From MED-G105 sp965263305 (GTDB lineage: Bacteria; Pseudomonadota; Alphaproteobacteria; Caulobacterales; Parvularculaceae), in contig OZ253666.1 of assembly GCA_965263305.1 (NCBI GenBank), positions 1,612,001-1,676,000 of the forward strand: a DNA stretch of 64,000 nt, written 5' to 3'. The translations under genes were made by a program, and so were the position numbers. The notes beneath the pieces are model-generated. The model saw only the letters and a list, made by a program, of their open reading frames with translations, ran no database searches and was not told the origin of the DNA. Positions 1-9,382 of the stretch are shown in pieces (the first letter of the stretch is position 1; each line of letters begins with the position of its first letter).

Positions 1-3000
1 TCCATGGTCTTGTCGTCACCCCAACAATGGTGTTGGCGTTCTTGACCTGTTGCGCGCCATCACCGCCATTTTGGATTTCGTGGCTGACGCTCAACGTGGC
101 GACCCCAGCGATATCCTGATCAGCGCCAACAATGGTGCGGGCCGGGAACAATACCGCGTCGTCACCCGCGATGGGTTGATCGCGAGAGGCGCGCAAAGTC
201 AGACCGATATTCTCAAACCGGTGCTGCGCGGCGGTCGTCGCCAGCACAGAGGTACGACGCTCTCCCGTCGCCGGCGTTTCTTCAACCCATCTTACGCCAA
301 CAGAACCGGATGTTTGGGCGTCTTCCTGGCGAACGGAGATTTCTGCAAGGTTCCGGGATGCGCCGGTCGCCAGGTTCTCTTCACGGTACGCCTCAACGTC
401 GACGAAACGGGCGCCGCGTATGACCCGGTCCTTGTCTTCGCCAACGTTCTTTTCAATATCGCCGATCTTCACGGAGGCGTCGGCGCCGAAGCGTCTTACC
501 CCGGCGACGCCAGAGGTCTGCTGGCCTAACCCAAAGTCCGCCCCGACCTCCTCGTAGTAGGCCCTACCGGTGACATTCTCACTGACATGGAGGACTTCGG
601 CGAGGATCGCGTCATCGTTGCGGGTCTCACCGGCCCGATCGCTGCGAGAGGCGGCGTATTCGATGCGCAAGTCCGTGGCCTCGGAGATCGCAAACTGGAA
701 GTCGGCGCCAACGAGGTCAGACCCGCCGTTGTCGCGCCCATCCCCACCTTCGTGGATGAGGGTGGCCCCAAGGGTCGCACGGCCATCGAAGAGTTTTACC
801 GCCGCCCGGCCGCCCGCCGTGATATCGCGCTGGACCGCGTCGGATGTTTCGTAGTCAACCACGAGAACATTCGGGTTGAAGTTCTCATCCGCCGCCGATA
901 CCGGCAGGCGAAGGATGATCACACCGGTCGTGAAATCGATGTCGTAGTCAAGAAACCGCACCAATGGCGTGGACGATAGGACAACGTCTGGACGGAAACG
1001 GTCCCGCGTCTCAATCACAATCGTCTCTGACAACCGAACAAGCGGCGCGGTCGTTAGTTGGAATGGCCCGGACGTACCATCGGCGCCGATCTCATCCCGG
1101 GCGAAGAACTGGTTGGTATCAGCGGCAAACCCCGACAACTGGAAACGCTGACCTTCGTGGGATGCTCGCACCCCGCTAAAGCGACGGGTATAACGCGATA
1201 ACCGGGAGTCCAAAAGGTTCGTGTCAAAATCACCGAGTAGCGCCTGGAAAGCGTCTTTCTCCGCCTTGAGGAAAATTGGATACTGACTTTGGGCTTCAAA
1301 TCCCTGGTTGGACCGATCACCCAATAGGGCGAACCGGTCATCAGGGTTTACCGCATCAAACAACTCAGTATCACGATCGCCGCGACGTTTATCGGTATCA
1401 CCTGCTAGGGTAACCAACCAGTCACCTTTGACGGACCCTTTCGCAAAAACCGCCGCACGGCCATCACGGAGTAGTTCCCGTCCGGATGGAACGGTGGCGC
1501 CACCCGATGTAGTGCGCGGCCCCGCGAGGGACCCTTCGGCTAGACCCACCACAATCCAGTCTCGTGTGACGGGATTCAGGTAAGCGGATAGTTCAACGTC
1601 GCGGCCTTTATCAAGGTCGACGGTAATACGCGCAAGACCGGCGTCGGCCGTCGGCGCAAGGACAACCTCGACAATACCGTTCTGACCTACCGGGAAAAGG
1701 CTCTCCGCCGTTTGCGGGTCATCCAGAGCAAATGCGCCCTGGCTCGTCAGAGAAGCGACGCTGCGATAGGGCGATTGGATGACCACCTCGACAAGTCGAC
1801 CGGCGTGGACAGGGCGCCCTGCCCGGTCTGTCGCGCGAAATGCGATGATGGGGTTGCTACGGCCGTCGGCTGCCAAAACGGACCGCTCAGCCAGGTATTC
1901 CACCCGCTCAACGCGGTCGACATAGGAGATCACCCGCTCATGACGTTCAAGCTCGTTGCCTTCCAAATCGGAGACAACGGCCACAAACGTATTGTCGCCC
2001 TTCAAGAGGTTGACGCCGCGCCAGCGTGTAACCGCAGCTTTCGTCTTCAGGCTGACGTCCCGCCCAGCGAAGTTCAGGTGGTTTGCGTTATCGCCATTGA
2101 CGATCAGCGTGACCCGGGTTTTAACATGATGCCGGAACCCGAGATTCATCGAAGGACCGCTCGGCGTGGTCGTCGGACCGGGGTATGCCCAACCCGATTC
2201 AGGCGCTTGGGTATCGAGCCACGCCTTATCAAATTGCAGGTATTCCGTCGCGACGTTGAAATTCGGTCCCGCCTCAGACGGCGACGTGTCAGCCTCAGGG
2301 GGCGTTGCACCGGCGGTGGTTGGTAGAGCCGCTTTGTTTACTGGCGCCGCCGTCGCAACTGGGGTCGACGCGGGTTTTACCGGAACAGAATTTCCGGATG
2401 CGGTGAACTGAAAAGAGTTTTGCGCCGCCAGGTCGCCACGGTCAGACTGTGGGGCGGGCTCGGCGGGTTTCGACACAGGCGCCGGCATTTCCGGCTGACC
2501 ATTGGCTCTTGCTCTTGCATTCGCCGCGATACGCGCGAGATCAGAAGCGCCCAATCGGGCGGGCGGCGCCATATACGAAGTAGCGCCTTCCTCGTCATCC
2601 TCCGCCGGCGCTGCGTGTGCCGGGGTTTGGGTATTACCCGCTAATTTGGACAGTAACGCCGCAGAAGATTGGCGGGCCTCTTCTTTTGAGGGTTTAGGTT
2701 TGTTGTTGCGCAGATAAAAGTTGGCGCGCCATACAGCGCCGCCGCGGGCATCAACGAATTGCGAAATAGCACTACCGGCGAACCGGGTGTTCTCCTCACA
2801 CTGAACAGCCTCGTACCCTTCTGGGAGTGTTGCTGTGTCAATCTGAACCACATGGGTTTTCACCTCAACGTCGCTGAAGTTATAAAGGCCGTGCTCATCC
2901 GTGGTCGTGAAGGCGCCGGTTTCGAGGTATAACCGCACGCCTTCGACGCCGATGCCTGTCCAAATCTCACGGGGCCAGTCCGCCTCCGGATCACAGGCAT

Positions 3001-4516
3001 CCTCAGCGATCCGCCCCACAATGGTCAGACGGTTGCGCAAGAATTCATCGCGAATTTCTATGACGGCTTCAGCGACGTTGGAAATGGGCGCATTTGCACC
3101 ATTCACAACAACCGCACGGTTCACGGCCTCGCCTTCTTCAGCGCCCGGCCCGATTTCCACGACATAGCTCAACCGCGCGGTTTCACCTGCTGGCAATAAC
3201 CCACCCTGGAACAGCAACGTGCGCCCATCGGACTGAATAGCGGGGTCTGCGTAGAGACCGCCATTTACCCGGGCTGAGCCCGCTTGATACCGAAACCCTA
3301 GTGGCAACGTATCCAAAAGACGTAATCGCGTACTCGCAGACCCCTGATTGTCGATGGTGAGTTCGTAGCGAGTGAACTCGCCAACAGCGCCGATGGGGGA
3401 CGCGACTTCTTTCGTCACCAGAATTTCTGTTTGGGGATCAAGAGGAATGTCAAAGGTGACATCCCCGGTGCCATCGAGGATAAACGACCCTCCGAAGGAC
3501 GCCTCAAGGAACGTGAATGGCGCCGTGGGCAACTGCTGCAGGGTCGCCTCGGTTTCCACTGAAGGGCTCGTATAGCCTTCAGGGACAACCAGAACGATCC
3601 TGTATTCGCCCGGAAACATAATCGGGAAGCGGAATTCACCCGCCTCTAGCTGATAAACAAACCCGCTTGCATCGGTAACGGTTTGCCCAGTGATAACGGT
3701 CGATGGATACGGCGAGACGCCGTCAGCGCCGAATACTGGCGCTGGTTGGCCCGTCGCCGCATCGACGATCGTGACCTCAACCCCATCAAGAAGCTCACCC
3801 GTTGCGCTATCAAAAACCCGCCCGAACGGGTCGACCCCGGCGACATCCGTCGAGACCTCAGTCGCATCAAATGGGTCTTGATAGCGCGCCGTAATATTCC
3901 CGGCCCCCTGGATCGACAAAGCGCCGTCAGTCGGATCAACAGCGGCGGAAGTAGACTGAATAAAAGCAAAAAATTCCCCGGTATTGGGGCCGCTCTCAAA
4001 GAAGCGCAGCGTCACCGCATCACCGTTTTCCACGGTGACTGTTGCGACGATTGTTTCAATCTCGTTTGGATTGCCGTTTTGCCCAGCATCCTCCACCCGG
4101 ATAATGATTGGCTCGCCGGAAAAATACGCCGTGGCTGGCGCAATTGAAACCGGCGCTGACAAGTTGACAGGCTCGCCGGACGTCAGCGTCACCTGGTCAA
4201 TCGGGGTATCAACCAGGCCCTGACCACCCCCTGTAAGAAATGCCGATCCGTGCAACATCACAGACCGCGCATCAGGCGCGGCCGTTGATACCCGAAAAAA
4301 TTCGATGGTTGAGGGTGTTCTTTGCGCTTCAATTAAGAATGTCGCAGGATCCGTCGCGAGGGTGCTTCGACCGCCGAGATTATTGTCATATTCGACAGTC
4401 GCAATATTCTCGACGCTCGCGCCAAGTTGAGCATAAGCCGGTGTGCCGACGAGGGGCGCCATGAAAGCAAGAGCGGCCGCTATTGCAGTGATGACTGCAA
4501 CAACCTCCTCCCTCAT
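1..4516 (-). CDS. Very large exported DUF11-type surface protein (C-terminus beyond window)
   Basis: One frame stays open from an ATG at 4516 to the left edge, giving about 1,505 residues and no stop. I spot-checked both ends of the frame by hand. Residues 1-30 form a signal peptide ending near TPAYAQ. Around residues 360-460 is a DUF11-like domain (EILVTKEVASPIGAVGEFTR onward), followed by a carboxypeptidase-regulatory/SdrB-like fold (TTTDEHGLYNF), an Ala/Pro-rich linker and Ig-like segments. The later part has the DYDIDFTTGVIIL pattern seen in very large outer-membrane or surface proteins. It probably lies at the cell surface as an adhesin or outer-membrane scaffold; that role is inferred. 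It lies downstream of a second DUF11 gene but is separated from it by a terminator-like hairpin. The short plus-strand frames across it are shadows. Confidence 0.85.
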   Translation of the reverse strand, partial: MREEVVAVITAIAAALAFMAPLVGTPAYAQLGASVENIATVEYDNNLGGRSTLATDPATFLIEAQRTPSTIEFFRVSTAAPDARSVMLHGSAFLTGGGQGLVDTPIDQVTLTSGEPVNLSAPVSIAPATAYFSGEPIIIRVEDAGQNGNPNEIETIVATVTVENGDAVTLRFFESGPNTGEFFAFIQSTSAAVDPTDGALSIQGAGNITARYQDPFDATEVSTDVAGVDPFGRVFDSATGELLDGVEVTIVDAATGQPAPVFGADGVSPYPSTVITGQTVTDASGFVYQLEAGEFRFPIMFPGEYRIVLVVPEGYTSPSVETEATLQQLPTAPFTFLEASFGGSFILDGTGDVTFDIPLDPQTEILVTKEVASPIGAVGEFTRYELTIDNQGSASTRLRLLDTLPLGFRYQAGSARVNGGLYADPAIQSDGRTLLFQGGLLPAGETARLSYVVEIGPGAEEGEAVNRAVVVNGANAPISNVAEAVIEIRDEFLRNRLTIVGRIAEDACDPEADWPREIWTGIGVEGVRLYLETGAFTTTDEHGLYNFSDVEVKTHVVQIDTATLPEGYEAVQCEENTRFAGSAISQFVDARGGAVWRANFYLRNNKPKPSKEEARQSSAALLSKLAGNTQTPAHAAPAEDDEEGATSYMAPPARLGASDLARIAANARARANGQPEMPAPVSKPAEPAPQSDRGDLAAQNSFQFTASGNSVPVKPASTPVATAAPVNKAALPTTAGATPPEADTSPSEAGPNFNVATEYLQFDKAWLDTQAPESGWAYPGPTTTPSGPSMNLGFRHHVKTRVTLIVNGDNANHLNFAGRDVSLKTKAAVTRWRGVNLLKGDNTFVAVVSDLEGNELERHERVISYVDRVERVEYLAERSVLAADGRSNPIIAFRATDRAGRPVHAGRLVEVVIQSPYRSVASLTSQGAFALDDPQTAESLFPVGQNGIVEVVLAPTADAGLARITVDLDKGRDVELSAYLNPVTRDWIVVGLAEGSLAGPRTTSGGATVPSGRELLRDGRAAVFAKGSVKGDWLVTLAGDTDKRRGDRDTELFDAVNPDDRFALLGDRSNQGFEAQSQYPIFLKAEKDAFQALLGDFDTNLLDSRLSRYTRRFSGVRASHEGQRFQLSGFAADTNQFFARDEIGADGTSGPFQLTTAPLVRLSETIVIETRDRFRPDVVLSSTPLVRFLDYDIDFTTGVIILRLPVSAADENFNPNVLVVDYETSDAVQRDITAGGRAAVKLFDGRATLGATLIHEGGDGRDNGGSDLVGADFQFAISEATDLRIEYAASRSDRAGETRNDDAILAEVLHVSENVTGRAYYEEVGADFGLGQQTSGVAGVRRFGADASVKIGDIEKNVGEDKDRVIRGARFVDVEAYREENLATGASRNLAEISVRQEDAQTSGSVGVRWVEETPATGERRTSVLATTAAQHRFENIGLTLRASRDQPIAGDDAVLFPARTIVGADQDIAGVATLSVSHEIQNGGDGAQQVKNANTIVGVTTRPW

Positions 4517-4580
4517 TTTCAACAACGCAAACGCCACAACACTACCGTTTATTTCCGTACTCAAACAATTTATTTAGAAT

Positions 4581-4617
4581 AAAGGCCGCTGCACTTCATT
4601 TCAGTACAGCGGCCTTT
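4581..4617 (-). terminator. Intrinsic terminator between two DUF11 genes
   Basis: A perfect 11-bp inverted repeat (AAAGGCCGCTG / CAGCGGCCTTT) with a 15-nt loop lies just after the stop of the 387-residue DUF11 gene and about 65 bp before the start of the giant one. On the minus strand it is followed by only a mixed A/T run, so termination may be partial. It suggests the two genes are separate or attenuated transcription units. Confidence 0.65.
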
Positions 4618-4639
4618 GAAAACCGACCCACTGTCCGTC

Positions 4640-5803
4640 TTAGTTGACGGTTGCGCGGATAATCACCTCGCCAACCCCACCAGGCGGCAAGGTTCCGCCG
4701 GTAAAGATGACATCGCAGGTGGTTGGCGCCGTACAGCCGGGCGCTGGTTCGGTTGTAATGCTGCCCGCGGTGAACCCGCCGGCTATGGATGAACTCACAA
4801 AGGTGATTTCACCTGGCAGTGTATCGGTCACATTGATCGCGGTTGCATCCACCGACGCTCCAGCGTCATTGGTGACCTCGATAACGTATTCGACACATGC
4901 GCCAGGAACGGCGAGTTCATCATTCGGCGCCGCAGGGGTCGCTTGGTTCGCACAATCCGTTGGCTCGGTTGCGACAACAAACACAAGCTTTTGCGCGCTG
5001 AGCTGGGCAGAGGCGACGACAAATGTACCTCGCGCCGATTCCGCGCCGTCGTTCGCGCCGTGGCCTTCACCCGTTGCATCGGCGAGGAACGTTTGCGCCC
5101 GCCCATCAAGGGTGTTGCCCGTCTCAGTGACAGCAGGATCACCCGCCACAAACGCCGCATCGGCATCGGAGGCGTTGTCGAGGGAGTCTGCCGGGTTTAA
5201 ACTGTCGGCGACAAGCAACACATCAGATGTATTGCCGTTGGTGACCGTGCCTGGAATGGTCCCGGTAATGACGACAAAAACTGTGGCGTCTGGATCGAGA
5301 TCAGCGGTTGGCCCCGCAGCGCCTAAATCATAGGATATGCCGCCGGTATCTTCGCCGGCGTCAAAAACGCCGTTTCCGTTTGTATCGGTAAAGAGCGTTG
5401 CGCCGATGGACGACACATCGAAGTCGTCCCCTGCAACATTTGTTACCGCCAGAGAGTAGGCTTGGCGGTCATTACCAGTGTTTTGAATCGCGAATACAAC
5501 CCGTTCCGGTGCGTTCGCAACGTCAGTCACCGCGCCTGGCGCCACTGTGCCGTCCAAAGGATTGGACACAGCCAGGTTAACAATACGGTCGACTGTAAAG
5601 GTTGTTGACGCTGGCGGTGTGATTTGGGGCTGGTCAGTGCCGCCAACTTGATAGTCCAACGTAAATGTGTTGCTAACTACGGTACCTGCGTTTGTCTGTG
5701 CATTGGCTGAAAAAGGCGCCAAAACGAAGACAGCAGCCACCATAGCGCCCATAATCGCTCGAAAGCGATTAATACGCGTTTCTTCCATTAGATTAGTCCT
5801 CAT
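4640..5803 (-). CDS. Exported DUF11 repeat protein
   Basis: 387 residues. A signal peptide occupies residues 1-36 (hydrophobic core GAMVAAVFVLAPFSANAQ). The mature part is acidic, rich in Thr, Ala and Asp, and nearly free of Lys, as in secreted beta-sandwich proteins. The last 110 residues form a DUF11-like domain (CVEYVIEVTNDAG ... DTLPGEITFVSS). The middle has an Asp-rich stretch (DTNGNGVFDAGEDTGG) like calcium-binding dockerin or SdrD-B loops. Such proteins are usually surface or exopolymer-associated. It is the first gene of the leftward pair and diverges from another DUF11 gene across a 221-bp AT-rich intergenic region that must hold both promoters. Precise function unknown. Confidence 0.8.
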   Translation of the reverse strand: MRTNLMEETRINRFRAIMGAMVAAVFVLAPFSANAQTNAGTVVSNTFTLDYQVGGTDQPQITPPASTTFTVDRIVNLAVSNPLDGTVAPGAVTDVANAPERVVFAIQNTGNDRQAYSLAVTNVAGDDFDVSSIGATLFTDTNGNGVFDAGEDTGGISYDLGAAGPTADLDPDATVFVVITGTIPGTVTNGNTSDVLLVADSLNPADSLDNASDADAAFVAGDPAVTETGNTLDGRAQTFLADATGEGHGANDGAESARGTFVVASAQLSAQKLVFVVATEPTDCANQATPAAPNDELAVPGACVEYVIEVTNDAGASVDATAINVTDTLPGEITFVSSSIAGGFTAGSITTEPAPGCTAPTTCDVIFTGGTLPPGGVGEVIIRATVN

Positions 5804-6024
5804 ACAACTCCACGCACCTTTTTACGGGACATAGGTAAATTTCAGTACAATCAATCGAGTGGATTTATTTAAAATCCAAAATAACTGCTAAATACTTTTT
5901 AAGTATGGTTAACCAATATTTATCTTTATTACTATAATACTATTTTTTTCGATTTTGAGGCGCGGAATTATGTTTCTGTTAACCTACTCTCGGTATCCGG
6001 AAAGCAGAGCTTTAGGAAAACATC

Positions 6025-6501
6025 ATGCGCATATCTACAATTCTCGGGACAATGCTAACGTTTGGGGTGGTTCTTGGAGCAAGCGCTTCTGCGGAAGTGG
6101 TGGCGTCCCAACGCGTTGAAAAAGAGGTGATTACCTTCGACGCAAATGGGCGCGAAGTGCGCAACCGCGCCGTCGCGGAGAAGGTCGCGCCAGGCGAAGA
6201 AGTGATATACATCCTCGATTTTGAGAATAAGAGCGCAGAACCTGCATCGGATTTGGTATTAGTGATGCCCGTCCCTCGGGAGGTTTTCTACGTAGAAGGA
6301 TCGGTTACGGGCGACAACGCCAGTGTAACCTTTTCCGTCGACGGCGGTGACACCTATGTCGCCCGTGGGCGCTTGACTGTGCGTGAGGCCGGGACCGATC
6401 GTCCGGCGCGCACCGATGATATCACTCATATCCGCTGGATTTTACCCCAGCTTGGTCCAGAGAAATCGGGCGCGGTCTCCTATCGCGGCATCCTGCGATA
6501 A
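6025..6501 (+). CDS. Small exported DUF11-like protein
   Basis: 158 residues with a signal peptide (residues 1-23, LTFGVVLGASASAEV). The rest is a single DUF11-like beta-sandwich: AEKVAPGEEVIYILDFENKS followed by the typical alternating hydrophobic strands (ASDLVLVMPVPREVFYVEGS). It is probably periplasmic or surface-exposed. It faces away from the two larger DUF11 genes, and all three probably form one surface-structure locus (inference from shared domain and position). The ATG at 6025 gives a good signal peptide. Confidence 0.75.
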   Translation: MRISTILGTMLTFGVVLGASASAEVVASQRVEKEVITFDANGREVRNRAVAEKVAPGEEVIYILDFENKSAEPASDLVLVMPVPREVFYVEGSVTGDNASVTFSVDGGDTYVARGRLTVREAGTDRPARTDDITHIRWILPQLGPEKSGAVSYRGILR

Positions 6502-6562
6502 ATCTGGGCGCGTTGCTTAAGTCAGTCGATAAAATACACCTGACATTTTAATTATATCCGTA

Positions 6563-6582
6563 GGCAGCCCTTTATGGGCTGT
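6563..6582 (+). terminator. Short hairpin after the small DUF11 gene
   Basis: GGCAGCCC and GGGCTGTC can pair in a short stem about 60 bp after the stop codon, but the T-tract behind it is weak (ATTTCG). Possible transcription end; low certainty. Confidence 0.35.
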
Positions 6583-7037
6583 CATTTCGCACGCCTGCGG
6601 TTGCCGAAATTAAACAAAATACGGGCGATCCTCCCGCGCCCGTTTAGCGAGGGTTTCGACCCCATAACCCGCATTCCACCTAGCTCGTTTGCACCCTTGA
6701 AAGTATCCATCGGCGCCAAACGGCCGACGAAGAACCAAAACAGGTCTTCGTGTGCGCTCTGATGGTTCAAAGCGCATAGGCTCCCAAATGTCTTAAAAAA
6801 ATGGCGAGAACGGCGCGGTCATCTGCTTCGTTTGGCCATCCCAGGCCAGACTTGGTCATACCGATCCGTTATTTTCGGTGGCGCCGATACGACTATTCCG
6901 CCGCGAGTATGGCCTGTTATTCGGCGCGCCGCATCCACGGGTAGAATTGAGGATGGCACAGCCATCCTTTCCACAGCCGAAAGAAGACGCCCAGTAGGCC
7001 CGGGTCTAATTTCTATGATCGAGAAAAGCGCTAGCGC
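6583..7037. other. Non-coding stretch, no gene seen
   Basis: About 450 bp between the small DUF11 gene and the convergent cenR gene. The open frames here are short, have no ribosome-binding site, and their translations show no recognisable fold or codon pattern. I see no RNA gene or repeat. Confidence 0.5.
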
Positions 7038-7727
7038 CTAAATGGCGAGGCGATACCCGCCAGCCTCGGTAATCAGAATTGAGACGTTTGAAGGGTCCGG
7101 CTCGATTTTCTGCCGTAAACGGTAGACATGGGTTTCAAGGGTATGGGTGGTGACGCCCGAATTGTATCCCCATACTTCATCAAGAAGTATGTCCCGAGTG
7201 ACCGGTTTACCGCCTGATCTGTAGAGAAACTTCAGAATTGACGTTTCTTTTTCCGTTAGACGGATTTTTCGGTCTGCATCAGTAACGAGCATTTTAACCG
7301 AAGGGCGAAACTCGTAGGGCCCAATTTTAAATACTGCATCCTCACTTTGCTCATGGCTGCGAAGATGCGCGCGCACGCGCGCGAGAAGAACCGCAAATTT
7401 AAAGGGCTTGGTTACATAATCATTTGCGCCGGAATTCAGCCCGAGCACCAGGTCGGCATCGGTGTCGGCGCCTGTCAGCATGACAATAGGGGATTTAAAG
7501 CCATTCTTTCGCATCATTTGACACGCTTCTCGGCCATCCATATCGGGCAGGCCAACGTCCAGAAGCACCAAATCAATGTGGGCCTCTTCTTTTACCCGAT
7601 TGATCGCTTCCTGCGCGGAAGGAAGGGGTTCTAGGGCATACTCGTCATGAAGGCTGAATTGATCGACAAGCGTCTCGCGGAGCAGATCATCATCGTCCAC
7701 TAACAGAATCTTTTTGGCTCGGGTCAT
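7038..7727 (-). CDS. cenR: OmpR-family response regulator CenR
   Basis: 229 residues. The receiver domain has the acidic pocket Asp11-Asp13, phospho-acceptor Asp57 (LLDVGLPDMDG), Thr85 and Lys107 (VTKPFK). The C-terminal winged helix of the PhoB/OmpR type ends VYRLRQKIEPDPSN. The linker and DNA-binding region (HEQSEDAVFKIGPY, LTEKETSILKFLYR, EVWGYNSGVTTHTLETH) match what I know of CenR, the envelope-homeostasis regulator of Caulobacter and Rhodobacter. No histidine kinase is adjacent; in Caulobacter too the kinase CenK is encoded far from cenR. It is transcribed alone, with about 165 bp between its start and the yggS stop. Confidence 0.88.
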   Translation of the reverse strand: MTRAKKILLVDDDDLLRETLVDQFSLHDEYALEPLPSAQEAINRVKEEAHIDLVLLDVGLPDMDGREACQMMRKNGFKSPIVMLTGADTDADLVLGLNSGANDYVTKPFKFAVLLARVRAHLRSHEQSEDAVFKIGPYEFRPSVKMLVTDADRKIRLTEKETSILKFLYRSGGKPVTRDILLDEVWGYNSGVTTHTLETHVYRLRQKIEPDPSNVSILITEAGGYRLAI

Positions 7728-7893
7728 ATTACCTCGGTTCGTTTTTTTCCTTGCGAGAGGAAATAGGCGCCGTGAGCCTTATTTCAAAATCAAAAGATTC
7801 TCACTCGTCTGTGACACGGAGTTATTTAAGGCTAACGGATTGCATCCGACAAGCCTAACTTCCTGACCAACCGGTAAAAGTGAAGCGCTTATT

Positions 7894-8610
7894 TCAGGAC
7901 GGACGCGGCCCCAAAATGTCGCTTCCGACACGGACATATGTGGCGCCCAATTGCGCGGCGATCTCATAGTCTGCACTCATCCCCATGCTTAAAACGGGTA
8001 GTCCGTGGCGTTTAGCAAGTTTATCGAGTAACGCGAAATGGGGTGATGGCGGCTCATCCGCTGGCGGAATGCACATTAATCCGGTGATCGGAAGCGCACA
8101 GTCTTTTTGACAGAATGCAATAAATTCATCCGCCTGCGCAGGAGGAATACCGGCTTTTTGAGCCTCTTCGCCCGTGTTCACTTGGATATAAAGGCCTGGG
8201 CGCCGTGAGGTCTGCTCGACCGCCGCGGCGATTGCTTGCGCGATTTTTGGCCGATCAATGGTTTGAATGACGTCGAATAGCTCAACCGCATCGCGCGCTT
8301 TGTTCGATTGCAAAGGCCCAATCAGATGGAGTTGAACATTCGAATAGACGCCGCGAAGAGGCGGCCATTTGATCTTCGCCTCCTGAACGCGGTTTTCGCC
8401 AAAAAGGCGATGGCCCGTTTTCAACAATGGTTCAATCCGGGCCGCATCATGCTTCTTGGAGACAACGATAATATCAGTTTCAACTTCTCTGCGACCAGCC
8501 TCCGCCAGGGCCTGACTCAGGGTTGCTCGGACTTTATTGTAGTTTTGGACGACGTCGGGCGTCGATTCCGATGTCCCCGAAGCGACGGATGAAGGGGTGT
8601 CATGACCCAT
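7894..8610 (-). CDS. yggS: YggS-type PLP homeostasis protein
   Basis: 238 residues, alanine-racemase-like TIM-barrel fold of the YggS/PROSC (PLPBP) family, which binds pyridoxal phosphate and balances the free cofactor pool without a known reaction. The PLP lysine lies in IIVVSKKHDA; HLIGPLQSNK, NTGEEAQKAGI and SMGMSADYEIAAQLGATYVR are family motifs. The ATG used here overlaps by 9 bp the start of the divergent thiE-like gene. The family usually begins about 18 residues later (near VVQNYNKVRA), but no alternative ATG, GTG or TTG is visible there. Confidence 0.88.
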   Translation of the reverse strand: MGHDTPSSVASGTSESTPDVVQNYNKVRATLSQALAEAGRREVETDIIVVSKKHDAARIEPLLKTGHRLFGENRVQEAKIKWPPLRGVYSNVQLHLIGPLQSNKARDAVELFDVIQTIDRPKIAQAIAAAVEQTSRRPGLYIQVNTGEEAQKAGIPPAQADEFIAFCQKDCALPITGLMCIPPADEPPSPHFALLDKLAKRHGLPVLSMGMSADYEIAAQLGATYVRVGSDILGPRPS

Positions 8611-9228
8611 AAAAATCTCCGGTCTAACGCGGCGGCCCTGAACGCCGCCGCGATCCGATTAAAGCGAGAAGGCGGTCCTACTCGTAAAGTGGCGCCGTTT
8701 CATCTCGCGTATATGACCGACGGAAAACAGGCGGATGATGCAGCGAGTATCGTAAGCGCCTTACCGCGCGGGACAGCCGTTATTTATCGGAACTACACCT
8801 TGGTGAATAGGCGCGCGATTGCGGTGCGACTTCGGGCATTGTGTCGGGCAAGGGGCTTACTTTTCATCGTCGCGGAAGACATCAACCTGGCGAAAACCCT
8901 CAAGGCTGACGGCCTTCATTTGCCCTCGCGAGCACTAAAGAAAAGTGCGTGGCTGCGTGATTTCAGAACATTGTCGGCGGCCTGTCACACGTCCCACGAG
9001 GTGACAATGGCACGAGCCCATGGCATCGACATTATTTTTCTATCGCCCCTGTTTGAAACAAACTCGCATCCTGGGGAGCCCTATCTCGGCCCTGACCGTT
9101 TTCGCGAAATCGCCATGATGGCAGGCATTCCTGTGCTGGCTCTGGGCGGCGTCACTCTTCAGAATTTTAAGCTGGCGTCGGGCGCAAATATCGTTGGCTT
9201 CGCCGCGATCGGCGCCTTCGGGTCATAA
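8602..9228 (+). CDS. Thiamine-phosphate-synthase-like protein (ThiE/TenI superfamily)
   Basis: 208 residues, TIM-barrel of the COG0352 family. Visible motifs are LAYMTDG at the first strand, GTAVIYRNY, the lysine-containing LAKTLKADGLHLPS, the LSPLFETNSHPGEPYLGPDRF loop and the phosphate-binding VLALGGVT near the C-terminus. Canonical ThiE couples HMP-PP and HET-P to thiamine phosphate. This alphaproteobacterial branch is divergent, so true activity is uncertain. The N-terminal 37 residues before MTDGK may be over-extended: the upstream ATG overlaps the divergent yggS start. A bidirectional terminator follows. Confidence 0.75.
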   Translation: MTHKNLRSNAAALNAAAIRLKREGGPTRKVAPFHLAYMTDGKQADDAASIVSALPRGTAVIYRNYTLVNRRAIAVRLRALCRARGLLFIVAEDINLAKTLKADGLHLPSRALKKSAWLRDFRTLSAACHTSHEVTMARAHGIDIIFLSPLFETNSHPGEPYLGPDRFREIAMMAGIPVLALGGVTLQNFKLASGANIVGFAAIGAFGS

Positions 9229-9306
9229 CTCAGGCCTCGGCCGAACCGAACAAGCTCTTGATTGGGATCGCGAACGCCGCAGAATCCAAAACGCACGCTT
9301 GAACAA

Positions 9307-9341
9307 AAAAGAAGAGCGAACCAAATGTTCGCCCTTCTTTT
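9307..9341. terminator. Bidirectional terminator between convergent thiE-like and porin genes
   Basis: A 15-bp stem with one mismatch (AAAAGAAGAGCGAAC / GTTCGCCCTTCTTTT) and a CAAAT loop, with A-rich left and T-rich right arms. It fits an intrinsic terminator in both directions and lies between two convergent genes. Confidence 0.8.
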
Positions 9342-9382
9342 GTTCCCCTCGTCGCAGGCGCGCCGAAACTGGATTGAATTTT

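Noticed and set aside
4644..5333. 229-residue plus-strand open frame opposite the 387-residue DUF11 gene
   Set aside because: Thr/Ser/Pro-rich shadow of a GC-biased gene; the minus frame has a signal peptide and DUF11 motifs.
6574..6770. 62-residue frames on both strands in the gap before cenR
   Set aside because: No ribosome-binding site, no fold, mutually overlapping; judged non-coding.
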